DNA of 64,000 nucleotides from Candidatus Woesearchaeota archaeon (lineage in GTDB: Archaea; Nanobdellota; Nanobdellia; Woesearchaeales; JABIAG01). Below, one piece after another: positions 51,075-59,311 of the stretch (positions within the stretch are counted from its first letter, which is position 1; each line of letters begins with the position of its first letter). The translations under genes were made by a program, and so were the position numbers. The stretch covers positions 42,614 through 106,613 of the forward strand of contig JABIAG010000002.1 in the NCBI GenBank assembly GCA_018653365.1. The letters are read 5' to 3'. The notes below the pieces were generated by a model, which made no database searches, had not been told where the DNA came from, and was given only the letters and a program-made list of their open reading frames with translations.

Positions 51075-51755
51075 TGTTTTATGCACAAATAATGCTTTTA
51101 GTTTGTCTTTGAATAAGAAAATTGATAAGATTACACTTCCAGCAAATGCGAATACAATTAGTGCTAGGTTAAATACTGGGTTAGTGAATGAATCACCTAA
51201 TGCCGCTGCAATGAATACTGTTGGCAAGGCCCCAATTAGCATGATGAGGAAGAATTCCTTTAATTTTAGTTTTGCTAGTGCTGCAGAGATTACTATTAGT
51301 TCATTAGGAAAGATGGGGATTAACCGTGCTACATATATTGCATACACTGCATCTTTTTTCATCAGTTTGTTGAGGTATTTCAAATCATTAAGTTTGCCTT
51401 TTTCTTTTACAAATTTGTTATTGAACTTTTTTACTATCATAAATAGCAGTAGTGAACCTATTAGCAATCCGGTCAAACTATAAAATGCCCCTTTTAGCGT
51501 TCCAAATAAAAATCCTGAAAGTATCATTAATAAAAATGTTGGAATAAATTCAAAAAAGGTAAATAATAAAAATATGCCTAAAAAGAGTAATATTGCATAT
51601 GCTCCTGTTGATCCAATTAGATCTCGTAACGCATCAATAGAAATTATTCTTTCTATATCATTTTTTATTATGATGAATATTATGAATATTAGTAGTGCTG
51701 CGTATAACGGTGCAGACATTTGTTTAATTATTTTTATTAATTTTTTCTTATGCAT
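51063..51755 (-). CDS. VTT-domain membrane protein (TVP38/DedA superfamily)
   Basis: 230 residues, six or so membrane segments. The VTT core is LLMILSGFLFGTLKGAFYSL, then GLLIGSLLLFMIVKKF, and YVARLIPIFPNELIVISAAL with the conserved R-x-x-P...P pattern. Members act in lipid scrambling or membrane homeostasis; the archaeal function is not established. Its 3' end is the second copy of the Lrp gene end. Confidence 0.85.
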   Translation of the reverse strand: MHKKKLIKIIKQMSAPLYAALLIFIIFIIIKNDIERIISIDALRDLIGSTGAYAILLFLGIFLLFTFFEFIPTFLLMILSGFLFGTLKGAFYSLTGLLIGSLLLFMIVKKFNNKFVKEKGKLNDLKYLNKLMKKDAVYAIYVARLIPIFPNELIVISAALAKLKLKEFFLIMLIGALPTVFIAAALGDSFTNPVFNLALIVFAFAGSVILSIFLFKDKLKALFVHKTIKV

Positions 51756-51816
51756 ACTCCAAAATATAGATTATGCGTATTTAAACTTTGCGATTTATTA
51801 ATTCTAAGACTGGGGG

Positions 51817-52533
51817 CTAATTGACTGAACTTGTAAGTTCTATGCTTATTGCGTCTTCTTTTATTTTTATTTTCATGGGGCATTTCTTATATTCTAATTG
51901 ATTGTCTTCACAATACTTAATTATTTTTTCTTCATCACCTTTTACTAGAATGTTCAATCCGTCTCCTTGTAGGATGTCAAATTCTTTCAAATCTTTACTT
52001 ACTTGTGTTTTTAGTTTTTTTAGCTTTTCTAGTCTTTTATCTATCTCTTTTACTTTTTCTTCTAACTCTTTTGCATCTCCCTTAAAATCACTTTCATAAT
52101 TCATTTCTATGTTGGTTGCAATCATTCCTCCCTGCCCTAATTCTATCACTTTGTGGTTTCCAAAACTGCATACTACTATGTCTGCTTTACATTTTCTTGT
52201 TCCTATACTGCCGGTTACATCTCCAATATAAAACACGTTTTTATTTCTTTCAGTATTTTGTAAAAATGCATATGCTGGCATATCGTTAAAGATTACACAT
52301 CCGTTTTTGATTGGATCAAAATCAATTATTCCTCTTTCAGTTTTTATTTCAATTATCTCAAATCCTAATTTTTTCCCGTATTGCGCATATGTGTACCATC
52401 CTCCCTGGTCGGGTACGTATAGTTTTTTGCAGCCTTTTTTCTTTGCTGTTTGTAATGCGAGAAATATTGCTTTATTTCCTCTTGATACTAACAAAATGTT
52501 TTTCTTTCCTGTTAGTTTTTTTAGGTTTTCCAT
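51817..52533 (-). CDS. PLP-dependent aminotransferase-like protein (DegT-like, shortened)
   Basis: 238 residues. NILLVSRGNKAIFLALQTAK, then KKLYVPDQGGWYTYAQYGKK and the lysine-bearing SFGNHKVIELGQGGMIAT resemble the PLP-binding half of DegT/DnrJ aminotransferases (SFxxxKxxxxGEGG). The small C-terminal domain is reduced to about 90 residues with a coiled segment EEKVKEIDKRLEKLKKL. It may be a catalytically altered relative. Probably archaeal-specific; substrate unknown. Confidence 0.65.
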   Translation of the reverse strand: MENLKKLTGKKNILLVSRGNKAIFLALQTAKKKGCKKLYVPDQGGWYTYAQYGKKLGFEIIEIKTERGIIDFDPIKNGCVIFNDMPAYAFLQNTERNKNVFYIGDVTGSIGTRKCKADIVVCSFGNHKVIELGQGGMIATNIEMNYESDFKGDAKELEEKVKEIDKRLEKLKKLKTQVSKDLKEFDILQGDGLNILVKGDEEKIIKYCEDNQLEYKKCPMKIKIKEDAISIELTSSVN

Positions 52534-52606
52534 CTTTTTGTTTATTGTTTAGTTCTTATAAACTTTTTCTAAATCTTTTTAAATCACATTAAATTCATTT
52601 ATTGTT

Positions 52607-53188
52607 ATGACCGATTATGATGCAAATTCTGAAGGAGAGCTTCCGTATTTAGATTCGTTTAAAGTGGGAGATTTTGGTGCGATCCTGAGTTCTGCAGCAT
52701 TAGCTAGATTAGAATCACAAATGCCTGGTGCTGTTTACATACATCTTGATACTGTTATGGATTATCTTGGAGCGGAGTTTATTGCTGATCCTAACCGCGC
52801 AGCTGAAACAATTCGTGCTTATTGTGGGCGTTTACCTCCTGGTGAAGGGGTAGATGTTGGAGCGGGATTGGTGGAAGCGTTAAGAACTCGTCCTGCGGAA
52901 GTTATTAATCAACTTGTTGAACTTGTTTTAAACTCAGGTTTGGTGGATGACGAATTTAGAGAACGCAGAGAACCTGGTGATGATCTTCCTTGGGGTGAAG
53001 AGATAGCTCTTGCAGATCCTGATTCTGGTTTGACTCTTAATTATTTTGGTGAAGGTGTTGCATCTAGTGGTATGGAAGGAACCTGTTGGGAGGATCGTTT
53101 TTATGATACTGAACACACACGTAGGGTGCATGAAAGAGTGTGTGGTGATAATTCTGGCGATTGTGTCCCTGATGATCTTCCTTTCTAA
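52607..53188 (+). CDS. Acidic hypothetical protein
   Basis: 193 residues, very acidic (many Glu/Asp). Begins MTDYDANSEGELPYLDSFKV; middle part is helical (AAETIRAYCGRLPPGEGVDV); the C-terminal part holds four Cys, including HERVCGDNSGDCVPDDLPF. G+C is higher than average. No family recognised. TTTTTAAATCAC lies about 28 nt upstream. Confidence 0.55.
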   Translation: MTDYDANSEGELPYLDSFKVGDFGAILSSAALARLESQMPGAVYIHLDTVMDYLGAEFIADPNRAAETIRAYCGRLPPGEGVDVGAGLVEALRTRPAEVINQLVELVLNSGLVDDEFRERREPGDDLPWGEEIALADPDSGLTLNYFGEGVASSGMEGTCWEDRFYDTEHTRRVHERVCGDNSGDCVPDDLPF

Positions 53189-53225
53189 AAAACTTTATAT
53201 AAAATTCTAATAAATCTTTTTTTGC

Positions 53226-53357
53226 GCGGGAGTGGCAGAGTGGTCAAATGCGCTAGGTTGAGGTAGACGAAAATCAAGATTTTCGAAGTTCGTAAGTCTT
53301 CGACTTCAAACGCCTAGTTCCTTAGTGGATGCGCGGGTTCGATTCCCGTCTCCCGCA
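53226..53357 (+). tRNA. tRNA-Leu (GAG) with a 48-nt intron
   Basis: Acceptor GCGGGAG/CTCCCGC, discriminator A, long variable arm, T arm GCGGG-TTCGATT-CCCGT. Anticodon GAG at 53260-53262; stem CTAGG (53253-53257)/CCTAG (53313-53317). Intron 53264-53311 between positions 37 and 38: TTGA (32-35) pairs with TCAA (53306-53309), giving a canonical 3-4-3 bulge-helix-bulge. The intron also folds CGAAAATC/GATTTTCG. Confidence 0.95.
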
Positions 53358-53442
53358 TTTCTTTTTTTTTGTCTGAGCGAAGTGAAGTGATGTTGCGCGA
53401 GAACATTTTCTCGCCGTAGGTGCAATTCCCGTCTCCCGCATT
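53342..53442. repeat. Duplicated 3' end of tRNA-Leu flanking a hairpin spacer
   Basis: ATTCCCGTCTCCCGCATT occurs at 53342-53359 (tRNA end) and 53425-53442. The spacer contains CTGAGCGAAGTGAAGTGATG and the hairpin GCGAGAA/TTCTCGC. Confidence 0.8.
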
Positions 53443-53526
53443 AGTCCTTTTGTGTTTTTTGTGTTATACTCTTTATCACCAAAACCTTTATAAATATCCC
53501 ATCTCTTTTTAGATTCGGTGATAATC

Positions 53527-53934
53527 ATGCCAATAATTGGAACAAATTTTACAAAAATAAATGTTGAACGAACTGGTGTTGCAAGAAATGTTAAGATTAA
53601 TAGCAATCTTGGGATTAAAGACATTAGTGATCTAGATCTTTCACTTGGTAAGTCTAAACAAGTGGGTGTTAAGTTTGAATTTGAATTCACAGTTAAGTAT
53701 GACCCTGGTGCTTCAATGTTATTTGAAGGTGAAGTGTTATATCTTGGAGAGGAAAAAGACATAGCTGAGATCAAGAAACAATGGGCGGATAAAAAACCTG
53801 TTGAAGAAAAGTTGATGGCAGACGTTATGAATTCTGCTCTTCAAAAATCCACTATAAAAGCATTAGAACTATCTAGTGATTTGGGTTTACCTGCTCCAAT
53901 TAAGCTTCCTAAGGTTACTCAAAAAGAAAAGTAG
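53527..53934 (+). CDS. Conserved small beta-rich protein (SecB-like fold suspected)
   Basis: 135 residues from ATG 53527 with GGTGATAATC just before. Beta-rich: INVERTGVARNVKINSNLGI, QVGVKFEFEFTVKYDPGASM, LFEGEVLYLGEEKDIAEIKK, then a C-terminal helix (LMADVMNSALQKSTIKALEL). The layout (four strands and a long helix) is like SecB-type chaperone domains seen in some archaea, but I rely on pattern only. CTTTATAAAT about 60 nt upstream could be the promoter. Confidence 0.65.
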   Translation: MPIIGTNFTKINVERTGVARNVKINSNLGIKDISDLDLSLGKSKQVGVKFEFEFTVKYDPGASMLFEGEVLYLGEEKDIAEIKKQWADKKPVEEKLMADVMNSALQKSTIKALELSSDLGLPAPIKLPKVTQKEK

Positions 53935-53973
53935 AAATCTTTTTAAATTATTTTTTACTTGTTTCTATTCAAA

Positions 53974-56238
53974 ATGAAAAAAGATGTTTCGTTAAAGGTT
54001 GCTGAGGCAATCCAGGATGATGTTAATAAAGGAATCGTTAGGTTAGATTCATCTTTTATGAAAGATTTAAGTATTAATCCGGGCGATGTTATTGAGATTG
54101 AAGGGGAAAAAAAGACTGTTGCTATTGTTGATCGTTCTTATCCAGGGGATATTGGGTTAGGTATTATTCGTATGGATGGACTTATACGTCGTAATGCCAA
54201 GACTGGTTTGGGTGAGTCTGTTAAAATAAGAAAAGCTGAAGTTAAAGAGGCTAAGAAGGTTACTATTGCTCCTGCAAAAAAAGGAATTGTTGTAAGAGCT
54301 TCTCCAAATACGTTTAAGCGAGGTCTTTTGGGCAGAGCGGTTTTGAAGGGAGATATTATTTCTTTAGGTGGGGTAAAAAGAAGAAAGACTACTACTAGTG
54401 ATAATCCTTTTTTTAATGAAATCTTTTCTCAAGATGACCGGTTTGCATCTTTTTTTGCTGATCTAAAATTTATTGTTGTTAATACTGATTCTAAAGAACC
54501 TGTTATCATTAGTGAGAATACTGAAATTAGTTTGAATCCTGAAGCTGTTGAGCTTCAAGAAGAGACCGTTCCGGATGTTACTTATGAGGATATTGGGGGC
54601 TTGGATGATGAGTTGAAAAAAGTTAGGGAAATGGTCGAGCTTCCTTTAAAACATCCTGAAATTTTTGAAAGGTTGGGAATTGAACCGCCAAAAGGGGTTT
54701 TAATGCATGGTCCTCCTGGTACGGGTAAAACTTTATTGGCTAAAGCAGTTGCAAATGAAACTAATGCTCATTTTATTTTAATAAACGGTCCTGAGATTAT
54801 GTCTAAATTTTATGGTGAGTCTGAGGCTAATTTAAGAAAGAAATTTGAAGATGCTGAAAAGAACGCCCCATCTATTATTTTTATTGACGAAATTGATGCA
54901 ATTGCTTCTAAACGAGAAGAGACTCATGGTGAAGTAGAAAAAAGAGTTGTTGCTCAGTTACTTGGACTTATGGATGGTTTGCAAAGTCGTGGTAAAGTTA
55001 TCGTTATTGCTGCTTCTAATATTCCTAATGTTCTTGATCCTGCTCTAAGAAGACCGGGCAGGTTTGATAGGGAGATGGAAATTGGTGTGCCTGGTAAGGA
55101 CGCACGTTTAGAAATTTTAAAAATTCATACAAGAAACATGCCTCTAGAAAAAGATGTTAAATTAAAAGATTTAGCAGAGATAACTCATGGTTTTGTTGGT
55201 GCTGATTTAAGTGCTTTAGCTAAAGAGGCGGCTATGACGGTTTTAAGAAGAATTTTCCCAGATATTCAAAATAAGGAAGAATCCGAACCGATTCAAAAAG
55301 CGGTTTTAGAAAAATTGATTATTCATCAAGCAGATTTTATCGAAGCACTTAAAGTTGTTAGACCTTCTGCTCTTAGAGAGGTATTTGTTGAAAGGCCTAA
55401 TGTTACTTGGGAAGAGGTTGGTGGTTTAGAAGAGACCAGGCAAGAGCTTACTGAGGCTGTTGAGTGGCCCCTGAAGAATCCCCAAGCTTTCAAACGTTTA
55501 GGTATTAAACCCCCAAAAGGAATTTTATTGTATGGTCCTCCTGGTACGGGTAAAACTTTGCTTGCAAAAGCTATTGCTACTGAAACTAAAGCTAATTTTA
55601 TCTCAATTAAAGGTCCTGAACTATTGTCTAAGTGGGTTGGAGAAAGTGAAAAGGCAGTTCGCGAAATTTTCAAGAAAGCTAGACAAACGAGTCCAACTAT
55701 TGTTTTCTTTGATGAGATTGATTCTATTGCACCTAGTCGTAATGCCTCTTCTGATAATAAGGTTACTGAACAAGTAGTTAACCAATTACTTACTGAAATG
55801 GATGGTTTGGAAGATTTACAAAATGTGGTTGTAATTGCTGCAACGAATAGACCTGATATTTTGGATTCGGCGTTGCTAAGACCAGGTAGGTTTGATAGAT
55901 TGTTGTTAACTCCTGTTCCTGATTCAAAAGCGAGAGAGAAAATTTTCCAGGTACATACTGCAAGCATGCCCTTGAAAGAGGTTAATGTTAAGAATTTGGC
56001 TGGCCTGTCTGATGGTTATGTTGGGGCAGATATAGAAGCTATTTGTAGAGAGGCGGCTATGCTTGCTCTACGAGAGGATATTAAGGCTAAAGAAGTTACT
56101 GAAAAACATTTTGAAGATGCATTAAAGAAGGTTCATCCCTCTGTTAATAATGATATCAAGGAAGCTTATGATAATTTAGAAAAACAATTTAGGATGCAGA
56201 AGGCCAAAGAGATGGATACTGTTAATTATATGGGCTAG
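53974..56238 (+). CDS. cdc48: CDC48/VAT-type AAA ATPase
   Basis: Hexameric unfoldase feeding the proteasome and remodelling complexes. I start at ATG 53974 ([16 protein letters not shown]); the longer frame begins with TTG. 754 residues: N-domain (double-psi barrel and 4-stranded part, 1-190), D1 with Walker A GPPGTGKT at 246-253 and Walker [10 protein letters not shown], and D2 with GPPGTGKT at 521-528 and IVFFDEIDS; arginine-finger loops [15 protein letters not shown] and [15 protein letters not shown]. Full length. Confidence 0.97.
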   Translation: MKKDVSLKVAEAIQDDVNKGIVRLDSSFMKDLSINPGDVIEIEGEKKTVAIVDRSYPGDIGLGIIRMDGLIRRNAKTGLGESVKIRKAEVKEAKKVTIAPAKKGIVVRASPNTFKRGLLGRAVLKGDIISLGGVKRRKTTTSDNPFFNEIFSQDDRFASFFADLKFIVVNTDSKEPVIISENTEISLNPEAVELQEETVPDVTYEDIGGLDDELKKVREMVELPLKHPEIFERLGIEPPKGVLMHGPPGTGKTLLAKAVANETNAHFILINGPEIMSKFYGESEANLRKKFEDAEKNAPSIIFIDEIDAIASKREETHGEVEKRVVAQLLGLMDGLQSRGKVIVIAASNIPNVLDPALRRPGRFDREMEIGVPGKDARLEILKIHTRNMPLEKDVKLKDLAEITHGFVGADLSALAKEAAMTVLRRIFPDIQNKEESEPIQKAVLEKLIIHQADFIEALKVVRPSALREVFVERPNVTWEEVGGLEETRQELTEAVEWPLKNPQAFKRLGIKPPKGILLYGPPGTGKTLLAKAIATETKANFISIKGPELLSKWVGESEKAVREIFKKARQTSPTIVFFDEIDSIAPSRNASSDNKVTEQVVNQLLTEMDGLEDLQNVVVIAATNRPDILDSALLRPGRFDRLLLTPVPDSKAREKIFQVHTASMPLKEVNVKNLAGLSDGYVGADIEAICREAAMLALREDIKAKEVTEKHFEDALKKVHPSVNNDIKEAYDNLEKQFRMQKAKEMDTVNYMG

Positions 56239-56247
56239 TTTTTTTGA

Positions 56248-56292
56248 GTATGCTCGACTGAAAGGAGACATACGTCGCTTCCCATTGGCGAA
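56248..56292 (+). ncRNA. Two-stem repeat element, copy B
   Basis: Stem 1 GTATG (56248-56252)/CATAC (56269-56273), loop with CTCGACTGAAAGGAGA; stem 2 TCGC (56275-56278)/GCGA (56288-56291). Seventeen bases GCTCGACTGAAAGGAGA match copy A exactly, while the stem 1 pairs differ compensatorily. Placed between cdc48 and ybjQ-like. Confidence 0.6.
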
Positions 56293-56312
56293 AGAATGGT
56301 GGGGTAAATGAA

Positions 56313-56624
56313 ATGAAATTATCAACAAATGAAAATATGGGTAAAAATTATGAAGTTTTAGGTATGGTTAGAGGTAATACTGTACAAGCTAAACATCTTG
56401 GCCGAGATTTTATGGCTGGGTTAAAAACAATTGTTGGCGGAGAAATTAAGGGGTATACTGAAATGTTGACTGAGGCTAGAGATCGGGCTACTAATCGAAT
56501 GGTTGAGGAAGCTAAAAAGTTAGGCGCTGATGCAATTGTTTCTATTCGTTATACAACTTCTGCTATCATGCAGGGTGCTTCTGAAGTTTTAGCTTATGGT
56601 ACTGCTGTTAAGTTTAAGAAGTGA
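56313..56624 (+). CDS. YbjQ-family (UPF0145) protein
   Basis: 103 residues: NYEVLGMVRGNTVQAKHLGR, DFMAGLKTIVGGEIKGYTEM and LGADAIVSIRYTTSAIMQGA are the classic pattern of this small pentameric fold (KLGADAIVxxRxxT). Molecular role unproven, sometimes linked to metals or membranes. The gene is flanked by two-stem elements B and C, and its last 49 nt are copied downstream. Confidence 0.93.
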   Translation: MKLSTNENMGKNYEVLGMVRGNTVQAKHLGRDFMAGLKTIVGGEIKGYTEMLTEARDRATNRMVEEAKKLGADAIVSIRYTTSAIMQGASEVLAYGTAVKFKK

Positions 56625-56731
56625 TGGGCTTGAGCTGAAAGCGAAACCCATTTCGGGTGCTACTAACGAAAACGTAGTGCGTGGCGCTTCTGAAGTTTTA
56701 GCTTATGGTACTGCTGTTAAGTTTAAGAAGT
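56574..56731. repeat. 49-bp duplicated 3' end of the YbjQ gene
   Basis: 56574-56622 and 56683-56731 are identical except for one base (T56576/C56685). The spacer of 60 nt is two-stem element C. The second copy also ends in a stop (TAG) and supplies the C-terminal codons of the convergent cytidylyltransferase gene. Confidence 0.9.
56625..56671 (+). ncRNA. Two-stem repeat element, copy C
   Basis: Stem 1 TGGG (56625-56628)/CCCA (56647-56650) with loop containing GAGCTGAAAGCGAAA; stem 2 TTTCG (56651-56655)/CGAAA (56667-56671). The CTGAAAG loop core is shared with copies A and B. Confidence 0.5.
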
Positions 56732-57148
56732 AGTATTTTCTTTTTTTACAATTTCTGATGAGCTTCGTACTTTTCCACCCTCTCCAATATTAAATTCCAT
56801 TTTTATTCCTACTTCTTCGCATAGTTTGTATTCTGGGATGTTATCTGATTTTCGATCTCCCCCATTTGCAAATATGTCTGGATGTATTTCTTTCAAACTC
56901 TCACATACTGATACGTCTTCACTTTCAGGTTCGTGTTTTGTTAGTACTACCTCATCAACATATCTTATGCTTTCTAGAATTTCTTTTCTATCCTTTTCAT
57001 CCATTACTACAAATCCTTTTTTCTTCATTAACCAGTTATCATTGTTTAGAATTACTATTAATTTTGTTCCTAACTCTTTTGCTGATTTGAATAGTCTTAC
57101 ATGTCCAATGTGAATTGGATCAAACCCGCCTGAAACACAAACTCTCAT
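56723..57148 (-). CDS. Cytidylyltransferase-like nucleotidyltransferase (RibL/TagD type)
   Basis: 141 residues. Nucleotide-binding GGFDPIHIGHVRLFKSAKEL (the HxGH motif), LIVILNNDNWLMKKKG, VMDEKDRKEILESIRYVDEV and the late GGKVRSSSEIVKK (the I-S-S-T/S-x-I motif). The family includes glycerol-3-phosphate cytidylyltransferase and archaeal FAD synthetase; the sequence does not decide between them. Overlaps the DUF5652-like gene (ATGA). Its last codons lie in the duplicated YbjQ end. Confidence 0.85.
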   Translation of the reverse strand: MRVCVSGGFDPIHIGHVRLFKSAKELGTKLIVILNNDNWLMKKKGFVVMDEKDRKEILESIRYVDEVVLTKHEPESEDVSVCESLKEIHPDIFANGGDRKSDNIPEYKLCEEVGIKMEFNIGEGGKVRSSSEIVKKENTTS

Positions 57149-57417
57149 TTTTCTTTACTTTTCTTTACACTCTTTATTTTTTTGTTTACTTTACGTCTTA
57201 CTCTTTGATGTTTCTGGAATGCTGCTAAGTATATTATTTCTAAAATTCCTACGGTTTGAAATATTACTAAGATTACGAACCAGGCGGTTTGTCCGCGTCT
57301 TGCACTTTTCCATAATGCGATTGCTTTTATTATTATTGACCATACCATTAAAGCCCAGATTATTAACATGATCCATATTGCGATTTCAGTTCCAGTTATT
57401 GGGCAGGTGTATGTCAT
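57145..57417 (-). CDS. Small two-helix membrane protein (DUF5652-like)
   Basis: 90 residues: two membrane segments (about 10-32, IAIWIMLIIWALMVWSIIIKA, and 47-65, WFVILVIFQTVGILEIIYLA) with the pattern ALWKSARRGQTAWF between. This matches the small DUF5652-type proteins of archaea and CPR bacteria. Basic tail. First gene of a unit with the cytidylyltransferase. Confidence 0.75.
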   Translation of the reverse strand: MTYTCPITGTEIAIWIMLIIWALMVWSIIIKAIALWKSARRGQTAWFVILVIFQTVGILEIIYLAAFQKHQRVRRKVNKKIKSVKKSKEK

Positions 57418-57473
57418 TTTATTAAGTAACTCTTATTATTATTTAAATCTATCTTTTCTTATTAAAGTGATGG

Positions 57474-57548
57474 CGCCCTCGCCGAGATTCGAACTCGAGT
57501 CACCGCCTCGAGAGGGCAGTATGATTGACCGGACTACACCACAAGGGC
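57474..57548 (-). tRNA. tRNA-Glu (CUC)
   Basis: Minus strand: acceptor GCCCTTG/CGAGGGC (one G-U), discriminator G, anticodon stem CTGCC/GGCGG with loop CTCTCGA (anticodon CTC), T arm TCGAG-TTCGAAT-CTCGG. No intron and no encoded CCA. Confidence 0.93.
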
Positions 57549-57585
57549 ATTAGAAAAAGAAGTTTTATCTAATTTTTAAACGTTT

Positions 57586-59244
57586 CTAATTAATGCCTCT
57601 TTCATAATGGCCTTTTGTATGTCCTTTTCCTATTTTTTTGGTGTTTATCTTCTCTCCTTCAAGGATTCGAGAATAAATATCTAACCATTTTTTCACATTA
57701 GAAGTTAGGTCAAAATAGAATTGTGTTATGCCGCTTTTTTTTAATTCTAATACTTCATCTAATAGTGCAATTTGTTTTGAGTTTAGTATTTTATAGTAAT
57801 CCTTTTCTTTTTCAACAATGAATTTATATCCTTTGTCGTCTTTTATCATTCCAGGCAATTTGTTTTTTGTTGTCATTACGGTAATGTTTCCATGTACTAA
57901 AACCAAGAAATCCTTATTTTTAAAATGAGTTAATTCATCAAAGTTAAGTTCTGGGCTAATTATGCTTTTACCATAAAAGTTTAAATCATAATCGTTGAAT
58001 ACGTTCATTCCATAATCTGTGATGCAGTTATCAAACTTGTTTTTAAATCCAAAACTGTTGATAAGTACTCCGTCAGGGTTTATCTCTTTCACTTTTTTAA
58101 TATAATCCTCTATCTCTTTATCATTAACTATTGTTGGCAGGGTTAGGTAAAACTTTTTGTTGTTATCTTTACAAATTTGTTTTGCTTCAAGAACGTCTTT
58201 GTTGTCAGCATAGTAAAAGATTGTTTTCACTCTTGAAAATTCACACCCTTCACGCACTCCTTTAAGCGTATTTACTTTAACGTAAAATCCTGGCTCGCTT
58301 GCAATTTTTTCTTTTATTTTCGTGATTACTAATTTTTTTCTTTCTCTTTCTACTTTTATTTCCTGTTTGTTATTTACATATTTATAATTAAAGTCTATTT
58401 CTTCAAATTTTAGGTTGTGTGGGCTAGTTTTTTTCTCACAGTTCGAATAAAAGCCCTCTGTTAGTTCACGATTAAAAACCCCTTTTAAACAGGCAAGATC
58501 TTTTTCGTTAAATCCTTCATCTAATGCTTTTCGATAAAGTTTTGTCACAGTTTCAACATATTTTTTATTTCGTAATCTTCCCTCAACTTTCAGGGAAGCA
58601 ACATTCAGTTCTTTTATTTTACTAATTAAACTTAAATCTTTCATGCTCATTAAGTATTCATCATTGTATTTTTTTCTGCAGGGTTGTGCACACATTCCTC
58701 TATTGCCACTTCTGCCTCCAATAAATGAACTCATTAAACATAGACCTGAAACACAAAAGCATAGTGCACCCTGTACAAATATCTCAATGGGCATTCCGAT
58801 TTTGGATATTTCTTCTATTTCTTTTTTATTTAATTCACGAGGCAAAATAACACGATCAACATTTTTTAACTCTTTCAAATTATGTATTCTTGCTTGTGTT
58901 GAAGCATGTACCTCTAAATCAGGAAATGTTTTTTTAATTTGTGAGGCAAAACTTAATTCTTGTATTATTATTGCATCTGCTCCAGAAATGTATGCTTGTT
59001 CTATTGTTTGAAAGAACTCTTCAATTTCATTATTTTTAATTAATGTATTTAGAGTTACATAAACTTTGACGCCATTTTTGTGGCAGTACTCAATTGCCTT
59101 TTTTAATTCTTCAAATGAAAAATTTCCTGCTTTTGCTCTAGCATTAAACTTGTTCATTCCTAAATATATTGCATCTGCACCATTCTCAACTGCTGCCTGT
59201 AAGTTGGTTGCGTTTCCTGCAGGAATTAGTAATTCTGGCTTCAT
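57586..59244 (-). CDS. Peptidase U32 family protein
   Basis: 552 residues. N-terminal TIM-barrel part: ELLIPAGNATNLQAAVENGA, DAIYLGMNKFNARAKAGNFS, and the U32 signature EIFVQGALCFCVSGLCLMSS with FIGGRSGNRGMCAQPCR; LKVEGRLRNKKYVETVTKLY follows. Bacterial relatives hydroxylate tRNA or 23S rRNA (TrhP, RlhA) rather than cleaving collagen, so an RNA hydroxylation role is plausible. Four Cys in the signature suggest a metal cluster. About 150 residues longer than the minimal form. Confidence 0.88.
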   Translation of the reverse strand: MKPELLIPAGNATNLQAAVENGADAIYLGMNKFNARAKAGNFSFEELKKAIEYCHKNGVKVYVTLNTLIKNNEIEEFFQTIEQAYISGADAIIIQELSFASQIKKTFPDLEVHASTQARIHNLKELKNVDRVILPRELNKKEIEEISKIGMPIEIFVQGALCFCVSGLCLMSSFIGGRSGNRGMCAQPCRKKYNDEYLMSMKDLSLISKIKELNVASLKVEGRLRNKKYVETVTKLYRKALDEGFNEKDLACLKGVFNRELTEGFYSNCEKKTSPHNLKFEEIDFNYKYVNNKQEIKVERERKKLVITKIKEKIASEPGFYVKVNTLKGVREGCEFSRVKTIFYYADNKDVLEAKQICKDNNKKFYLTLPTIVNDKEIEDYIKKVKEINPDGVLINSFGFKNKFDNCITDYGMNVFNDYDLNFYGKSIISPELNFDELTHFKNKDFLVLVHGNITVMTTKNKLPGMIKDDKGYKFIVEKEKDYYKILNSKQIALLDEVLELKKSGITQFYFDLTSNVKKWLDIYSRILEGEKINTKKIGKGHTKGHYERGIN

Positions 59245-59311
59245 GAGACTATTACTTTTTTGTCGTTTATATACTTTTGGGGAAGTTTTTTAAGTATTAT
59301 CTTGTTTTCTT

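Noticed and set aside
56683..56733. Second short coding region from the copied YbjQ end
   Set aside because: The copy is in another frame relative to the gene and has no start; it is a duplicated fragment.
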